Source of the DNA: Diorhabda sublineata
Taxonomy: Eukaryota > Arthropoda > Insecta > Coleoptera > Chrysomelidae
Direction of reading: 5' to 3'
DNA: 64,000 bases
NCBI RefSeq assembly: GCF_026230105.1
Contig: NC_079477.1
Coordinates: 15,815,001-15,879,000 of the forward strand
Both the position numbers and the translations under genes were made by a program. The notes under the pieces are model-generated. The model was not told where the DNA came from and ran no database searches. It saw only the letters and a list, made by a program, of their open reading frames with translations. This document shows positions 11,280 through 23,300 of this stretch, in pieces. Each line of letters starts with the position of its first letter. Position 1 is the first letter of the stretch.

Positions 11280-12160
11280 GGAAAAAACATAATTTGACGT
11301 AATCTCCTTTTAGCATCATACACATTTCCCAGTAATCTTCAATAAATTTGATACCCTTTTATAATAAGAGTCGTCAAGCTCCTCAAAATAGCCAATAACT
11401 GTCGACACACCTCTTTATTGGAAAATATTTGACCACCAAGCCATTTTTTCAAGTAAGAAAATAGAAAATAATCCGAATATAGGTAGAAATTCAAACTTTA
11501 ATTCGTCAATTTTGGCCACTGCAATAACGGATATGTGAGAAGGTGCATTGTATTGAGGAAACAACACGTTTTTATTAGCCAAATGCGGCTATTTGCTTGA
11601 TATTCGATATAACGTTGAAATAAGTTCGCTTAATACTCGCCGTTGATAGTTGCACATCCGAAAAAAACGACATGATTTTGAGTGTAGATGGAACGGTCTT
11701 TGCCATCTTTGGAACAGGTTGTTCCTTTTCAGTTCTTTGTTTTGATTGTTCTTTTGTTTCTGGTGTGAAGTGATGGACGTTTCATCCATGGTTATGAAAC
11801 GATGTAGAAATTTCTGTAAAACATTGCCAAACACTCTATGGAAACATCGTCATGACGTCGTTTTTTTTTTCATTGTGAGCATTTGGTACCACTTTGTGAA
11901 TTTTCTTCAAAATTTCTCGAGTCGTCACTTCACTTGGTCGACCACTGCAATGCTCGTCTTTGAAGGTCGTACGGCCTCGTTTAAACTGTGCTATCCAATA
12001 TTTTACTGTTAATAACGAGAGAGCTTTCTCACCCAGAGTACAATCTAGTTTAGCTTTTATATTGGTTGGGCTAACGCCTTTCAAATAAAAGTATTGTTCC
12101 ACATAACGATGACCAATTTTATTCATGTGTACAAATTCATTGAAAAATTTCACTATTGAT
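11280..12160 (-). mobile_element. Mariner-family transposase relic (family 2)
   Basis: Relic of a DDE/D cut-and-paste transposase. On the minus strand, from high to low coordinate: an N-terminal helix-turn-helix domain with GHRYVEQYFYLKGVSPTNIK, TVKYWIAQFKRGRTTFKDE, SGRPSEVTT and ILKKIHKVV; the first catalytic segment HRFITMDETSI (DE of MDET kept, usual Trp now Ser); then QYNAPSH (about 11555), where the usual catalytic Asp of xDNAPSH is Tyr; and near the end KGIKFIEDYWEMCMMLKGDY, matching the RWxKCIxxxGDY C-terminus. Length is close to that of a complete coding region (about 340 codons), but frames shift several times. I cannot pair convincing terminal inverted repeats. It differs from the mariner family at 16.5, 26.5, 28.4 and 55.1 kb. 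Confidence 0.85.
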
Positions 12161-12869
12161 GGAAGCAAAACAAATAAACAAAGTGGTGTTTTTGAACTTG
12201 AAACACATGTTGTATAGATTGTGAGTTTTCTAATACAGTAGTATTTTTCAAGCCCAAGTACTACTTGGACCATCCTCGTACCTATGTGTTTGGATGTGTT
12301 TCTTTTAATGTGACAAATACTGGTCAACAACATGTTTGGTTGATTTTTATTATTATTTATTTTGTAATATTGGTTCCAAAGTTGAGAGAAGAATCAGTAG
12401 ATTCTAACAAGATAGAAGATGTCAAACTAGTGTCACTTGTGTATTAAGACTTTTTCGTTTATTGTATGTTCTGAAAATAAAGCAAAAACGTTTATTATTC
12501 TTTTAATTCAATGAAAGAGAACTTTGATCACAGAATATGAAAAAGATTAATCTTCAATATTTCTTACAGATGCATAATCAATACCAACGGAATGCGGCTG
12601 CTTGTCGAAGTGTGAAGATGTCCAGGAAAAAGGACAAAATAGCGAGATAACAGTTGATAGAGCCTCTTTAATTTACTATATTCCACAAAAAAACAATAGA
12701 AAGGTGATAAAAACATAACAATTACATAAAGTGACCTATGGGACCATCATGAACTTTCGGTGCAGACAACAAAAAAAACTAAGCAAGCATATAAAAGACA
12801 AACAGTCACGAGGTTTTTCTTTGAATATAAAGTGGTTATGAATTAAGCACAGATTTAATATGATATCAT
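12161..12869. other. Spacer between two DDE transposon relics
   Basis: This probably contains the 5' terminal part of the mariner and the degraded N-terminal DNA-binding domain of the pogo-type element, but neither is readable. Confidence 0.4.
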
Positions 12870-13917
12870 AGAAGGCAGGCTATGATTGAGTGCAAATTTT
12901 TGATAAGGAATTCCGATATTTCATTGAAGAAATCAGAAGTCATGTGGTAGAAGTCAACGGATGAATACAGCAGAAGTATGCTCCTGTTTTGAAATGCTTG
13001 AAAGAACTTTCAGTGCCAAAGATTTAATAAATAAACCTGGCCATATTTACAACGCGGACGAGTCCGGGTTGCAATTGAATAATCGACCAGGTCAAGTTTT
13101 GGCTGAATATATGTCCCAAAAATACACCTACACAGCCTCCGATATATTTATTGAATGGATAAATTCCCATTTCTTACCCCGAAAATCAGGTGGGAAAGTG
13201 CCTCTTTTACAGGACGGCCATTCTATGTATACGCAGTAAATCAGTTAAAATACTAGAGTTTACAAATGATAAAGACATCATCTTACTGTCGATGTCATCA
13301 CACAAATCCCATCATCTCCAGCCAATGTATGCTGCTGTTTTCAAGTTTTTTAAAACTTACTTCTATGAATCCTGCAGGCCATTGATAAAACACCATCCAG
13401 GACGCCGTCTAACAAGAAAGAAACATATTAATCCTGTAGATAAGACTGTGGACCAACCAACAACCACAAAAGTACTGAACGAAGTAACTCCTTCCTGTCT
13501 GTAAAATTAATAACTAAAAAAAAATGAAGAATAAAGAAGAAAATAGAACTAATAAACTTAAGCAGAAAAAGACTCTTCAGAAACAAAAGGTTGTCTGATA
13601 GCAATTGCGACGGAGTTCTCATCGTTGGCAATTATATATCTGAAAGTGGAACTGAACTCACAGAGAAAAATATTAATTGCAGAGGTTGTGAGGATAATTA
13701 TTATAGAACAAAACTTATCGAAGATTGGATACGGTGCAATATTTGCATGCTTTGGGTGCATCTAAATTGCACTCAGTTTGAGGACATGTGTTTTTACTTC
13801 GGTAATGGAAAAAAAGGAGTTGAAAAATTTGAAGGACAAAAGGAAAGGCATGATAAGTACCAGCCATCTTTTCCAGACTACTATGGCCAACACTCCCGGA
13901 TACCCTGGGAAAGATGA
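12870..13917 (+). mobile_element. Pogo/jerky-type transposase relic with PHD-like finger
   Basis: Remnant of a DDE transposase of the pogo/Tigger/jerky group. Preceding residues (AGYDW, then RNSDISLKKSEVM, 12876-12945) fit the linker before the catalytic domain. In frame from 12961 comes MNTAEVCSCFEMLERTF, then IYNADESG with the first catalytic Asp at 13057-13059, then DIFIEWINSHFLP, and LLQDGHSMYT with the second Asp at 13213-13215. A frameshift leads into LSMSSHKSHHLQPMYAAVFK and FFKTYFYESC; the third catalytic Asp of the usual QPLD is Tyr (13328-13330). HHPGRRLT follows. A Lys-rich linker precedes a cysteine cluster (NCRGCEDN, then WIRCNICMLWVHLNC, about 13675-13780), spaced like a PHD-type zinc finger, as found at the C-terminus of many insect pogo-like proteins. 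No terminal repeats or TA duplication were found. Inactive. Confidence 0.8.
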
Positions 13918-15294
13918 CCAGTCCTAGTTTTTTCGGTTTTTTAAAATTATATTTTTTTAAATCATTAAAGTAATTTATCGTTTATTTTTGATAAATAAAT
14001 TTCTAATTTTCTATATAAATTCAATATTTTATTCAATAAAATGCCTACCCAGCAGAGTCTTAAATTTACAACGGCGATCTCTTATAGTAAATACCCCTTT
14101 AATTAAGTGGTTTAAGGTTAATAAATAAATGAACTGGACTAAGTTTTTCATTTCTTTATGTTTACAATTCTCATTAAAAATAATATTGGGCATTTTTTAA
14201 TTGTTTATCTATTACCTAATAACACAATTAAAAACTCCTCTTTTTTCTTTTCTCTTTTTTTACCTTTAAACCCAAAAGTTTTGATATCCACGCATTTGCT
14301 ATAGCGTCACCATCTATGGAGTAGAATCCAAAGCCGACTGCTTTAGACTTGAAATATTAGTTTGTAACATGGAATCTGTGTAGAACGAAGGAGGCGCAAT
14401 ATTTGAATATGATATATATTGGGAGGAATTGGAAGATGATTATTTGAATAATGATTCTTCTAAATATATTTTCTTACTGTAAAGTATATATTCATTACAA
14501 ATAACGATTCATATATTGATAAATTCTAAATAAAATTGAAAAAATAAGCAAAACATTCTCATTAAATTGATAATAGTTGGATGAAAGAAGTTTTTCGACG
14601 TGAGTGGATTACAATAAACATATTGAAAGAAAAATTTTCTAGTGAGAAATAGCTACATTGTTTTTGAAAATAAGTTTAGTTAATAATGGCATACGTTCTG
14701 GAAAAAATATATAGAAATATGTAATACGTTGAGATATCCTAGATATTAGAAACAAATTCATAATCAAAATCGAACTTCGGAAAGACGTAATCTTATATCC
14801 TCGATATTTTATTCATAATCAACAGACCTCTTCGAGTTCACTAAAAGATGGAAAAAATTTATCTAGGAATATGGGAAATTTTTGTAAAGTGGAATCACTC
14901 TGAATACCTGGAATGAAAACATTCAGAAAATCTACAGCTACAAAGGCGATCATGAGGGGTAAAAGAATAGTATGCAAAAGGTGATGATGTAGCCCCCGCA
15001 TGCTGCAATGGATGTATACAATAACTGTAGGTAGACGTGTAGACTTATTCGACTGAAGCAATGGAAGTCAGAGAGAATACTCAATTTTCACATTTCACTA
15101 ATCAAAAATAATACCATTGTAATAGTTTAAGCTCATCAAAATATCAATGTAACTGGAAACAGACATAACATATTTATTAACACTCTTACCTTTTAAAGAT
15201 GATGATTCACTTAATTCGTACATTTATTATAGCTTATAGACAGATTGATTACATTATTAAAATATACGTGATGTGAAAACGTTCTCAAGTAGTT
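13918..15294. other. AT-rich DNA, nothing identified
   Basis: No domain is recognisable. An 80-codon minus-strand frame at 14819-15061 has no known features. Confidence 0.45.
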
Positions 15295-15850
15295 TTAATG
15301 GTCCCGACCTTACATCATAATACTGTAACAGATGCCTCCAAAATTGGAGAAGAAACCGGGAGAAGTATTTATGGACCAAGAAATATACTACAAATTAATA
15401 AGAATTCCTCCTAACATCTTTCTAGCAGAAGGTCTACCCTTTTCTATAACCAGAAAACTGATGAAGCGACTAACAAATAATTATGGAATGTCTAGAAGCA
15501 CTGAATGAACTACGCAAAAAAACAATATTGTTTTCATTTGGGTTCTAGTACGTAGACACAAGGAAACAAAACAAAAGAGGGAGATAATATGGCGAAAGAA
15601 GGGGCTCAGACTCTATTATATATATACCAGAGCTGTTCTGAGAAATAACTCAGAAATCAGAACTCAAGACAATAGGCAACTGCAGCCGAACACTCAAATG
15701 GAAGTGTATCCTTGAGATTATTCTTAGGAAATATCAAATAAATATATCAACATAGGCAAGAATAACCTAAGTATTCTAACTAGGTTTCTGATGGGACACC
15801 GTCAGGAAACATCAGGTTTCGTGGCAGAAAAGGTAAAATAACGGATCACA
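15295..15850 (+). mobile_element. LINE-type RNase H fragment
   Basis: The frame at 15313 reads VTDASKIGEETGRSIYGPRN, matching the first strand of the RNase H domain in I/R1-group LINE polyproteins (xFTDGSK...GxGVYxP), with the catalytic Asp at 15331-15333. After frameshifts, ALNELRKK and NNIVFIWVL (about 15500-15545) match the helix and the V-x-W-V strand near the end of RNase H. LSILTRFLMGHRQ (about 15770) resembles the following LLTGHxx segment upstream of the C-terminal zinc knuckle. RNase H degrades the RNA strand after reverse transcription. No RT domain precedes it here, so this is an isolated 3' fragment with several stops. Confidence 0.65.
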
Positions 15851-16543
15851 TGATTTCTTCATACACGAGTCAGCAGTGTCCAAATATTGAGTTTGACAAA
15901 AATTAAAAAAGGAGATTGAACCTTCCTAAAGCCGTATAGATGAAAATAGCATTTGTCAATGTTGTTCAGACTCGCTCTAGCATTGGGGGGATAAATACAG
16001 TATAAGTCATTCTATAAAAGTTGTAAAATACTACCATGTGTTCATTTGTAGGAGCGACCGTGTTTATAAAAAAAAAGAGGTTTAGCGGCAGATAGATAAT
16101 ATATCGAGAAGATTTTAGCAAATCATGTGGTACCCTTCGTCGGTACGTTGGAGATGAATTTACTTTTATGCATGACAATATTGTTGCAATATAATAAAAG
16201 TGGCTTAACATTTATGGTAATACTAATAAAGCTTATTTTGCTTAATGCATTAATTTCACTACGTTAAACATAGGAAGTCGAAATAAGTTTTCAGAAATTT
16301 ATACTCACATTAAAGCAAATAAAATTGTCTTTCAAACAGGTTATTTTTTTCTGATTTGACAGTTTAGAAAATATATATAGTTAAAGTCAAATGATTACAG
16401 TGAGCCGATTTCTATGCACGTAAGTTTACATTTGATCGGTGTCGGTGACAGAATTTGATAGAATTTAAGAAAGTTTGACAAGACAGCATAAAACGTAATC
16501 GAGAGAGTTTGCGAAGGTTCATCGGTTAATTATTTCATTTATA
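15851..16543. other. AT-rich DNA, nothing identified
   Basis: This is the spacer between the RNase H fragment and a mariner copy. No features were recognised. Confidence 0.45.
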
Positions 16544-16940
16544 ACGAGGGTTGCTACTTGAATTTTGGGATATGGCAACATTGATGTGAATATGTCAAAT
16601 CTGGAATTGCCATTTTGAACTTTAATATTTTCAATTGTGAACGTACTCAGAACATGTTTTTTACGACAATGCAAGTTATCACACATCAGCTCAAACAAAA
16701 ACATTTTTGAACAGTTGAAACAAAGAATTGACGAGTCATCTGCTGTACAGTCTTTGTTTGACACCTAATGATTTCTTCTTATTCCCGGAGATTAAAAATA
16801 AATTGCTAGTTCAAAATGATTAAATATTTGGTTGAAACTCATATAAAAGTATATTGATCTTCACGGAGAATATTTTGAAAACCAATAAAGCCATATCCAA
16901 TTATAAATATTTGTCTATCTCAAAACTTAAGTTTTATATT
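16544..16940 (+). mobile_element. Internally deleted mariner, family 1 copy A
   Basis: Begins right after TA (16542-16543) with ACGAGGGTTGCTACTTGAAT, the same inverted repeat as the copy at 55.1 kb. About 90 bases of 5' leader follow, then the sequence jumps directly to the C-terminal third of the transposase: FYDNASYHTSAQTKTFL (second catalytic Asp kept), CLTPNDFFLFPEIKNKL (third Asp of the D,D34D triad kept) and YIDLHGEYFENQ with a stop at about 16898. The 3' end carries CTATCTCAAAACTTAAGT, the inverted complement of the TIR, but its outermost bases are lost. At about 400 bp against roughly 1.3 kb for a full mariner, the N-terminal DNA-binding domain and first catalytic Asp are deleted. It is non-autonomous. 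Confidence 0.88.
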
Positions 16941-18289
16941 TGAAGTATTTGAATAGAAAATGGTTCAGAAACATTCTGAACAAACTCGATAATTTTTTGG
17001 TCATGGGAAATGTAGGTATTCTATAGTAGTCTTAAAATACCAAGCGGTTTTAAAAAAAATGGTCCCACGAAATAAACATTCATTTCGATCTTCTTATTCT
17101 CGAACCATCTTCTAGCTTTCTGCGGTACAAGAGGCGATACCTGTTTTTGTAAATATAGTTTAACCTCTGGGCCTCGTACATTTGTCAAAGCCTATTCATT
17201 AATAAAATCCAATGCTCTTGTTCGTACAGAAAAATGTGTATTTTCTATTAAAGGCGCTTTCATCTCTAAATTTTCAAAGAGAATGAATAGAATTTAGAAA
17301 AAGTCATACTCATGTATTTGTTATTGAAGAATTGTTATAATTACAACCAAAGCTTGATAGAAATTAGAAATATATTGTTTAATGTTTTCCGTTATTTGTT
17401 ATTATTCTATGTAATATATTATTCAATTCTCTCAAAATTCTATTTACCTACTTTCAAAACTCTCAAAAAAACAAGTTAGAAATTCCTTAGAAAAAAATAA
17501 ATAGTCCGTACAGCAAACAATTCTACTATTTTCCATTTATTACAAAGTATTACATGCATTTTATATTTTATAACATCTGAACAACAAGTACAATGTCGGA
17601 AGACCATTTAAACGAAGGCCACAGAGTCCCTTGCATAATATTAGCATATTCAAAGGGTACTATCAAAAAATATAACCTTCGGAAATGAAAACCCTTGTCG
17701 TAAAATAAGGGTGAGGGCCGTGTCCATATACTCGTGAGCGGCATAACAAAGCTGCCTTTAGATACGCTTTTGCTTTTCGCAAAATACCCTTTTACTTTTA
17801 GAACTTTGAATCTTATCTCGGGCATTGTAAGTTTTTTTGCATACGTTTAGCCTATAAATTTCTCGGAAAGCACCGATAGGAAGAAAAAACGTAGAGGGCG
17901 GTAAAAAGGGTCGTTTATCTTCAATCTCTATCTCACTCACTCTTGTAAAGATGAGCTGTATTCAAATTATTTAGTTTGTAAAATTAGGAGAGTGGAAAAT
18001 ATAGACGAATATATGATATATTTCATAATGCGACGAACTATTATACGCTATATATGAAAAGTTGAAGAATGCCGAGGTAATAGTTACAACAAAAAACAAT
18101 GGAGAATGAACATGTAAAAATAATGTGACTGAAACCATACAGAACATAGATAACATTCTCCAGAAGCAAAAGTATATAGTATTCTAACAAAATTTGAGAA
18201 AATAGCAATAGAAGAGTTAAAGAAAGCTACATAGAGACTGAAAAACATATTATTGGCGCCATAAATTAAATTCTGGTAGTTGAAAAACA
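16941..18289. other. AT-rich DNA, nothing identified
   Basis: A slightly higher-GC stretch at 17570-17940 is open on the minus strand in two overlapping frames, with no recognisable domain. Confidence 0.45.
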
Positions 18290-19080
18290 TACCGAAAATT
18301 GAAGTTATGGGAATCAATTTTCTTCTCTGTGACCGCATTCATTGCCTAGCTTTCGCATCCGTACAGAAGAACAGGAAAAATATAACAGCGAAGCATTCTG
18401 GTCTGAAGTTCCAGGCTGAGGTTACGGTTTGCCAGAAGTGTCCTCATGTTGTTCATCTGATTTCGAGTTTTGGGTCGCATTGCTAGTTGTGGTATATTAG
18501 AGATGAAACTTGTTCAATGATGACTCCATGGAGTCTTAGGGTGATGTATTTTTGAGAATACCAATAGTTTGGTCTTGGATGTATTTATACAAAGGCCGAA
18601 TTGCTCGCTATATTCTACAATAACGTCCATAAGTTCTGGTAGGCTACTGGCCACCACTACGCGTAACGAAGATTGTTTATAATGTTTCTGATGCCTCTTA
18701 CTGCCTCAGAGTAGAAGTTAAACAGTAGGGAAGACAATACACATCCTTGTCGCACACCTCTTTTTATTGCTATCTTTTCTGATATGGATCCTTCGATTTT
18801 GACTTGCTGTTTGGTGCCAGTAAAGTACGGTTAGATCTTGTGCGTAGATTCCGGTTGATTTTATGATGTTGATCATTTTTTGGTGTGACACACTGTCAAA
18901 AGCTTTTTTATAGTCAATAAAGCATGCAAATACATCAGTATTCATGTCTCTACATCTCTCAGTCAGCACATTGAAGGAGAAAAAAGCTTCCCGAGTTCCC
19001 ATTCCGTTTGCGAACGATCAACCAGAACAACTAGACGGTTATAAATATGTACGGGTGGTATATCGAAAAGGAAGATGAAA
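18290..19080 (-). mobile_element. Decayed non-LTR retrotransposon RT relic
   Basis: Minus-strand relic of a LINE reverse transcriptase. From high to low coordinate: LTERCRDMNTDVFACFIDYK followed by KAFDSVSHQKM (palm motif A, Asp of FIDY kept), LTVLYWHQTA, then NLRYA directly followed by VVVASSLPELMDV near 18655-18680, so the DD of the YADD box is missing through a small deletion. FGLCINTSKTK and EQVSS (thumb) follow; then, after frameshifts, LELQTRMLRC and LLYGCESWAM (18290-18400), the LYGxExW box of the C-terminal domain. This arrangement is common in insect endonuclease/RT elements. It lacks an endonuclease on the 5' side and has no visible poly-A tract. It is a different copy, and probably a different family, from the one at 1.8-3.2 kb. 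Confidence 0.85.
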
Positions 19081-19859
19081 GGTGGAATCGAACATGTCTT
19101 CAACTATTTTTTTAATAGAGAAAAGATTTGTAGAAAACCAGAATTAAACATTTTCAAATCTATGTCTATGAATGTCAAAGTTAGATTGTGATAGACACAA
19201 ATAAGCAAAATGCAAGCAATTGAAATGGAATACTGAAGAAAAGCTGATGACGTAACATAAATGAGTGAACAAGACATTAGAGTAGAAATGAATTTGAAAG
19301 AAGCTTGATAAATTGGAAGAAGTTAATTTGATGAAGCCACATACAAAAAAAGAGAGATTTCTAAAAATAAAGCAGACAAAACTATGAAAAATAATAAGAA
19401 GACGTCTGAACATAACTAAACAAAGAAAAATATGGATCATACAATAAGACTGAAAATCAATGAGTAAATTCGTATATGTATTGAAATAAAATAAACATAT
19501 ATTACACACATTTTGGGGTAGAATGATTAAGATTATGTAAATAATGTGTGAATTAACAGCTGCTGCTCGAGTAAGAAATTATTCCATGACCTTGTTCTGC
19601 ATGGGCATAAAACTCTTTTCTTAATTGAATTTTTTTTAAAATTTGTCAACTCTAGACAACATCATGACTTTTCAAAATCTGTGGAATTACTATAATTATT
19701 CTTCTCGTTTCCCTTTGCGTATTTTCAACACAGCCCAATATGATTGTGTGGCCAAATCAATATGAGTTTTCCACTCTTCGCATATATCACAGAAATTTAC
19801 TCATGTTTCGCATTTTTTGTTTCCAATCCTGACACAAATATATTTTACTTCTTGACTTG
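19081..19859. other. AT-rich DNA, nothing identified
   Basis: A 121-codon minus-strand frame (19144-19509) is Phe/Ser/Leu-rich, as expected of AT-rich DNA read by chance. No domain was seen. Confidence 0.45.
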
Positions 19860-19860
19860 A

Positions 19861-20395
19861 CAGAGTGTTCCGGGACAATATTTAAGTATATTTTTAATGG
19901 ATGATTACGTATGTCCATGTAGTGTGTTTGACGGAATAATTAAAATTTCTGGTTTAAGAGTATGTAGGTTTTTGCGGAGAGTATGTAGTTCAAATAGAAA
20001 TGTTTGATTGTATTTCAATAATTTAATTTTAATAATTACAATTTATGATAATTTTTTCGGGATATCTCTTGGTGGACGTGGACGGCTTCCTTGGCATGTA
20101 CAACGATCTAAGAATCTACATATCTCCTAAACCATAAATTTTATCGTTTAAACAAAGCATACTTTTTTGTTGAAAAATTTATTTTTGCTATCTTTAGATT
20201 GTACAGATTGAACCTGTTAAAGTTACAGGGGCATGAGCCACCCGTGGCCTTGAGACAGTAGTGCAGAATTATTTATTCTCTCAAACACACTACATGGACA
20301 TAAGTTATCATTAGAAATTTTTTTTATGTCGCGGCATTATTTTCACCTCACCTACACACTTCCGAATTTTTTGGATCAAGTCCCGGAGCACTCTG
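19861..20395. mobile_element. 535-bp foldback/MITE-like element
   Basis: The ends are inverted copies: CAGAGTGTTCCGGGAC at the left and, read in reverse complement, CAGAGTGCTCCGGGAC at the right (15 of 16). Further in, ATGTCCATGTAGTGTGTTTG (left, about 19912-19931) recurs inverted near 20303-20322. A third inverted pair is AAAATTTCTGGTTTAAGAG (about 19944) against the reverse complement of the segment near 20130. The right arm holds roughly 130 extra bases, including GGGGCATGAGCCACCCGTGG, between the second and third pairs. Paired blocks in the same order on both arms are what a long-inverted-repeat or foldback MITE would show. No coding capacity is present, the target duplication is not clear, and the superfamily is unknown. 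Confidence 0.75.
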
Positions 20396-23300
20396 TAGAA
20401 TATTAAATGGAAGAATCACATAATTGGAACACTGTTTCAGCAAAACTAATAGAGTTAGGAACTTCTTGATAATGTTAAACCAAGATTATATATGTACGTA
20501 GAATTAATTATAAAGTTGAAAGAATCAACATTAAATGCTGAATTAAAAATGATATTCAACCTATAGATTAATGTTAAAGCTCACTTTCTCGATTTTTGTA
20601 GCCTTATAATTTTACAAATAAGAAAGAAGAAATTACAACAGTATACTCTTAGTCTATTGCGGAGAACAGATATTGTAGGAAAAGAACAACTATAAAAACG
20701 AGTTAGTTACGCAAATAAAATAAAACGTTCGGGAGTATTAGTTGTAATTAGAAGACCAAACGGAGTTATGAAATTAAATAAAAAAGGTTCTGAAGTATTA
20801 GCAGTAACAGTTAAATAAAAAATAAATATATAAAATTCGAGTGTACAAGTAGTGTTGAGAAAATTTTCGGAAATATAGTGATTAAAGGACTACGAATTAG
20901 AATAAAGAAATACATTAAGGAAGTTCTAGAAGTGTGCAAGGACTGGAAGCTAGGATCCAGTACGAGGTATCAAATAGATTAATAAACGCGAATTGGGCTG
21001 AAATATCAGCGTAAATATAAACATTTGTCATTAAGATTATCATAATAGTTAGAATATAATTTTTTCATTTAAATTTACAAATTATCGTTATCTACTCGTA
21101 AAGTAAGCAATTTACATAATCGATTGAGTAATATTCACACATATGTCAAATTTTAATGCTATTATACAATAGCAACATCTCTTTCAATATTTGATCTAGA
21201 TCATTATTTCGAATTAACATAACAATTTTGTTATAAATCGCTACTTTGTTGATAAATAGTAAGTATATATTTGGAAAATGGGAAAAAACAAAAATACGGG
21301 CTTTATTAATATTTCCATTGAGTTTTTATTTTACTTTGTATAGTGTAGGATAATTCGTCATGATTGGCGGTCAACGTTCTTTTCTCTTTCTTCCTTTCAA
21401 TAAAAAGAGGTTACCGTGAAACATTACAATATAAATATATATATCGTGATAATTACATAGATAGATATTTTCCTAAAAAACTGTTTGAGCTCTCTAAGTG
21501 ATTATATTAAAGGACTAGAAAATTTTTAAATTAATTCAAAAGTATAAACTAAAATATTTCTAAAATACATCGATATATTGAAGTGAATTATATTTCTATA
21601 ATTTCTTATTATACCTTTTCAATATTTTCTTTGATGATTGTTCTCTCTTGATATAAAAATTATATAACTCATTCCCACATTTGCATTTGAGGTGATTTAA
21701 ATAACTCATTTGCATTTAATTCGTATTAGACGGTAAATATAAATACTATGTTACAAATTTATTGTCTTTCTATTGTAGAGACCAACAAAATAACAAACGC
21801 AGTATTCAATATAATTTAAAAACATACATTTAATGTTTATCAATCATTAGAAACATGTTAGGTACTGTATGTGCAAAACAAAATTCCAAGACTCCATTGT
21901 TTTTTTACTACACAACTACTAGGCAAATTAAAGGACAATTGAACATGTTATTGTATACTCATTACGGAGAACATGCCACGTATATCTATAGTAAATTATT
22001 ATAATTGTATGTTTTATCACGAGCACAAATTAAGGGTTGAGATTTGAGTATGGTTTTTCCTTAGAGGCTTAATTGAAGTTTGTAAATTTCAAAAATAAAT
22101 ATTTATAATGTTTAGAAAAGCCAGCTCAGGAACCTTGGGATGCGGTAACCAAATTAATGCATCACATTTTAGACTTATTCCAAATAAAAGTTGTTTATAA
22201 AAATTTTCAAATAATAGCATTAATAGTATTATGAATATAAAACATGTCAAAATAATAACTTTAGAAAAAGAATGCACTATAAAAAGGCTCCAAAAAATAG
22301 ATATCAAGAGAAAAAAAGCTGTAAAACGAAAGAATAACAAACAAATATCTAGCTCTTCAGAGAGTGAATATAATGCAAAGATGACAGTGAAAACGAAATG
22401 AATAATGAAAATTTTAACAAATGTAATATTTGCCACGAATTTTGATTATGGTATGGTATGATTTAGAGTATGGTGCTGATGGAAAATTTCACTTTGATTC
22501 GACACTGCTTTAATTAATGTAATGTAAAGATTTCCATCACTCTATTATCTACTACAAGCAAATTAAAAAAGGCTTTCTAATTATAATCAGGAACAATATT
22601 CACTAACTTGGATAGAAGCAAATGTAAAATTCATATCTACCAGATATAGATTTAGTTCTTTACTAATAATACTTCTAAAGTATCTTAAAATATTGATCAT
22701 CGTCTCTTCTTTTGTTATGAGTCATTGTATGAAATGCATTTCATTATTTCTTACATAGTCTTTAATGTTGATCTATTTCTTTTCAAGCTTGTTCAATTCA
22801 ACGTCATTTCTATACAACTAAGGTTTGCTTTGTATACCATAAAATATTAATGTTTTCACCATGTTGAGTTTCGTTTGGTTTTTATATCCTACTAATACTC
22901 TTCACTTTTTATATTTGTTCTTGAATGTTCTGTACCTCAATCAAATTTATCTGTCGTCAAAGCAATTATGGATCAATTATCTGCAAAATGTGATGCATAA
23001 TCGCATTTTTGTCTTTTACATAAATTCCATAAATTTTCACAATATTATGAGTATAATAATGAAGATGGAGTTTCTGGTAACGTCGTGCCTCAGACATTTT
23101 AATTGTGAGTGCTGATGTATGGTCCAAGTGTATTTAGTACAATAATATTAATTAAGAATAATAATAATGATAATAGGTATAGCATTCTCTAAACCTTTTA
23201 TATTTCAAAAAATGAAAAAAATATATATTTGTTAATTTCTTATTGGTCCGAATATATTTTAACTACTATCCTTCACCTTAAACGATACAACATATATTAA

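Noticed and set aside
11746..12012. Plus-strand 88-codon open frame over the mariner
   Set aside because: It is the antisense shadow of the minus-strand transposase relic.
13558..13761. Minus-strand frame over the pogo zinc-finger region
   Set aside because: The opposite strand carries a recognisable PHD-like cysteine pattern, so this frame is a shadow.
19144..19509. 121-codon minus-strand open frame
   Set aside because: Low-complexity Phe/Ser/Leu composition follows from AT-rich codons, and no motif or homology is visible.
22089..22436. 115-codon minus-strand frame resembling a membrane protein
   Set aside because: Runs of Ile, Leu and Phe are what AT-rich DNA gives in this frame. There is no conserved motif, initiation context or neighbouring exon signal.
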